Assembly: GCF_003254395.2 (NCBI RefSeq)
Contig: NC_037643.1
Coordinates: forward strand, 3,509,635 to 3,573,634
Reading direction: 5' to 3'
Length of the DNA: 64,000 bases
Source of the DNA: Apis mellifera
Lineage: Eukaryota; Arthropoda; Insecta; Hymenoptera; Apidae
Within the stretch, counting starts at the first letter, position 1. Each line of letters opens with the position of its first letter. The translations under genes and the position numbers were made by a program. A model generated the notes under the pieces. That model had not been told where the DNA came from. It ran no database searches and saw only the letters and a program-made list of their open reading frames with translations. Of the stretch, positions 63,275 to 64,000 are shown piece after piece.

Positions 63275-64000
63275 GTATGTCATCTCGTGTCGAATTCAGA
63301 AATAACAAAGGAGTGCATGTGGATTGTAATTTTAAAATTTTCAAGATGAGTGGATGAAAAGTTATATCTCGTCGTGAATTATTTATTCAAAGCAGTTGTT
63401 GGTTTTGAACGATGAAATAATATAAATTAATTGCAGGAATTCTTCAAAATCTCGAAATCCAATGTTATTGGTAAGTTGAAGAGTACAGTGTTCAATAATT
63501 CACGAGTGCTAATATGTACAATATTCAGAAGATTTGTAAGATAATTTTTAAAAATTTGTTGAATCGACGATCAAGATCATCCTCTTTTGAATTCATAATT
63601 AAAGGATATAGATTATTATTAATTTATTTATTTTTATTTTTAGAAATGAAATAATTGTTTCAAGATTTGTGTATTGTGTATTGAGATTGTGTAAGTAAGA
63701 TAATTAAGATTTCTCTTAACAACATTCTAAAATAGATACTTAAATATTTAAAATTATTATTTTCATCATTAAGCTAATTCGAGCAATTTAAAGCAATTTA
63801 AAAGATTTAACGCAAAAAAGTTATCTCGTTTGACAAAAACATTATTGCTTCCACTTCCAAATTATATTGAACCGGCAGAAGCAAAAAAAGCAAGAGGATT
63901 AACAAATTAAAAGGGACAAAAAAGTAAAAGAGATCTCATGAGAACGAGGTTTAAGCAGCCTCTCGAGGCGTTGCAGTGTCATGAACGATAACAAGCACGA
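63275..64000 (+). other. Start of a long intron (runs off the window)
   Basis: Begins with GTATGT after the signal-peptide exon. It is AT-rich throughout, and no acceptor followed by a plausible exon is visible before the window ends. Confidence 0.45.

Noticed and set aside
62810..63283. 157-codon minus-strand frame, the longest in the window
   Set aside because: It is the antisense shadow of the GC-rich leader and signal-peptide exon, with no domain; the plus-strand exon has a better start context, signal peptide and donor.

Overview
This is AT-rich eukaryotic DNA, most likely from an insect and plausibly a hymenopteran such as a bee. That guess rests on overall texture: strong AT bias with islands of TCGA/GAACG-rich sequence, (TTC)n and poly-A/T tracts, GT-AG splice-like signals and arthropod-type TCAKTY initiators. 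No marker gene confirms it. There are no prokaryotic operons, no CRISPR array, and no rRNA or tRNA gene that I can recognise. Nearly all the short open frames are chance frames in repeats.

Left part (1-36,612): an array of a roughly 10-kb monomer in mixed orientation. Copy U1 is inverted (about 3-12,468). Copies U2 (about 14,765-27,360) and U3 (27,361-36,612) are direct and head-to-tail. U1 and U2 face each other as a giant inverted repeat around a second, smaller palindrome (13,525-14,735, centre near 14,130). An unpaired segment of about 1 kb (12,469-13,524) carries a TATA/Inr-like core promoter. U1 also contains, in mirror image, the U2/U3 junction, so the array almost certainly continues left of the window. 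It stops sharply at 36,612.

Each monomer has the same order, given here in U2 orientation: AT-rich degenerate satellite; CCAAT + initiator promoter; a short first exon ending in a perfect GTAAGT; a 158-bp tandem array (7 units in U2, 6 in U1, 3 in U3); a 10-bp GTTTCGACAG repeat; a chain of splice-flanked exon candidates including a duplicated 52-bp exon; a 9-bp perfect hairpin followed by AATAAA; a GC-rich block; a 34-bp minisatellite; a second perfect hairpin; and a tandem repeat of about 80 bp. Four successive exon candidates have compatible phases and stay open in one frame for about 100 codons in U1 and U2, but U3 has a 7-nt deletion. I therefore regard this as a candidate repeated transcription unit, coding or noncoding not settled.

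Right part (36,613-64,000): single-copy sequence that looks intergenic or intronic. It has GC-richer islands (candidate regulatory elements or untranslated exons), two local tandem repeats (48.5 and 59.0 kb), microsatellites, a candidate promoter/first exon near 47.9-48.15 kb, CTCF-like motifs at 48.57-48.86 and 54.77 kb, and one credible coding exon at 63,073-63,274. That exon encodes a signal peptide plus the start of a secreted protein I do not recognise, followed by a consensus donor and an intron running off the window. No complete protein-coding gene is visible anywhere in the window.
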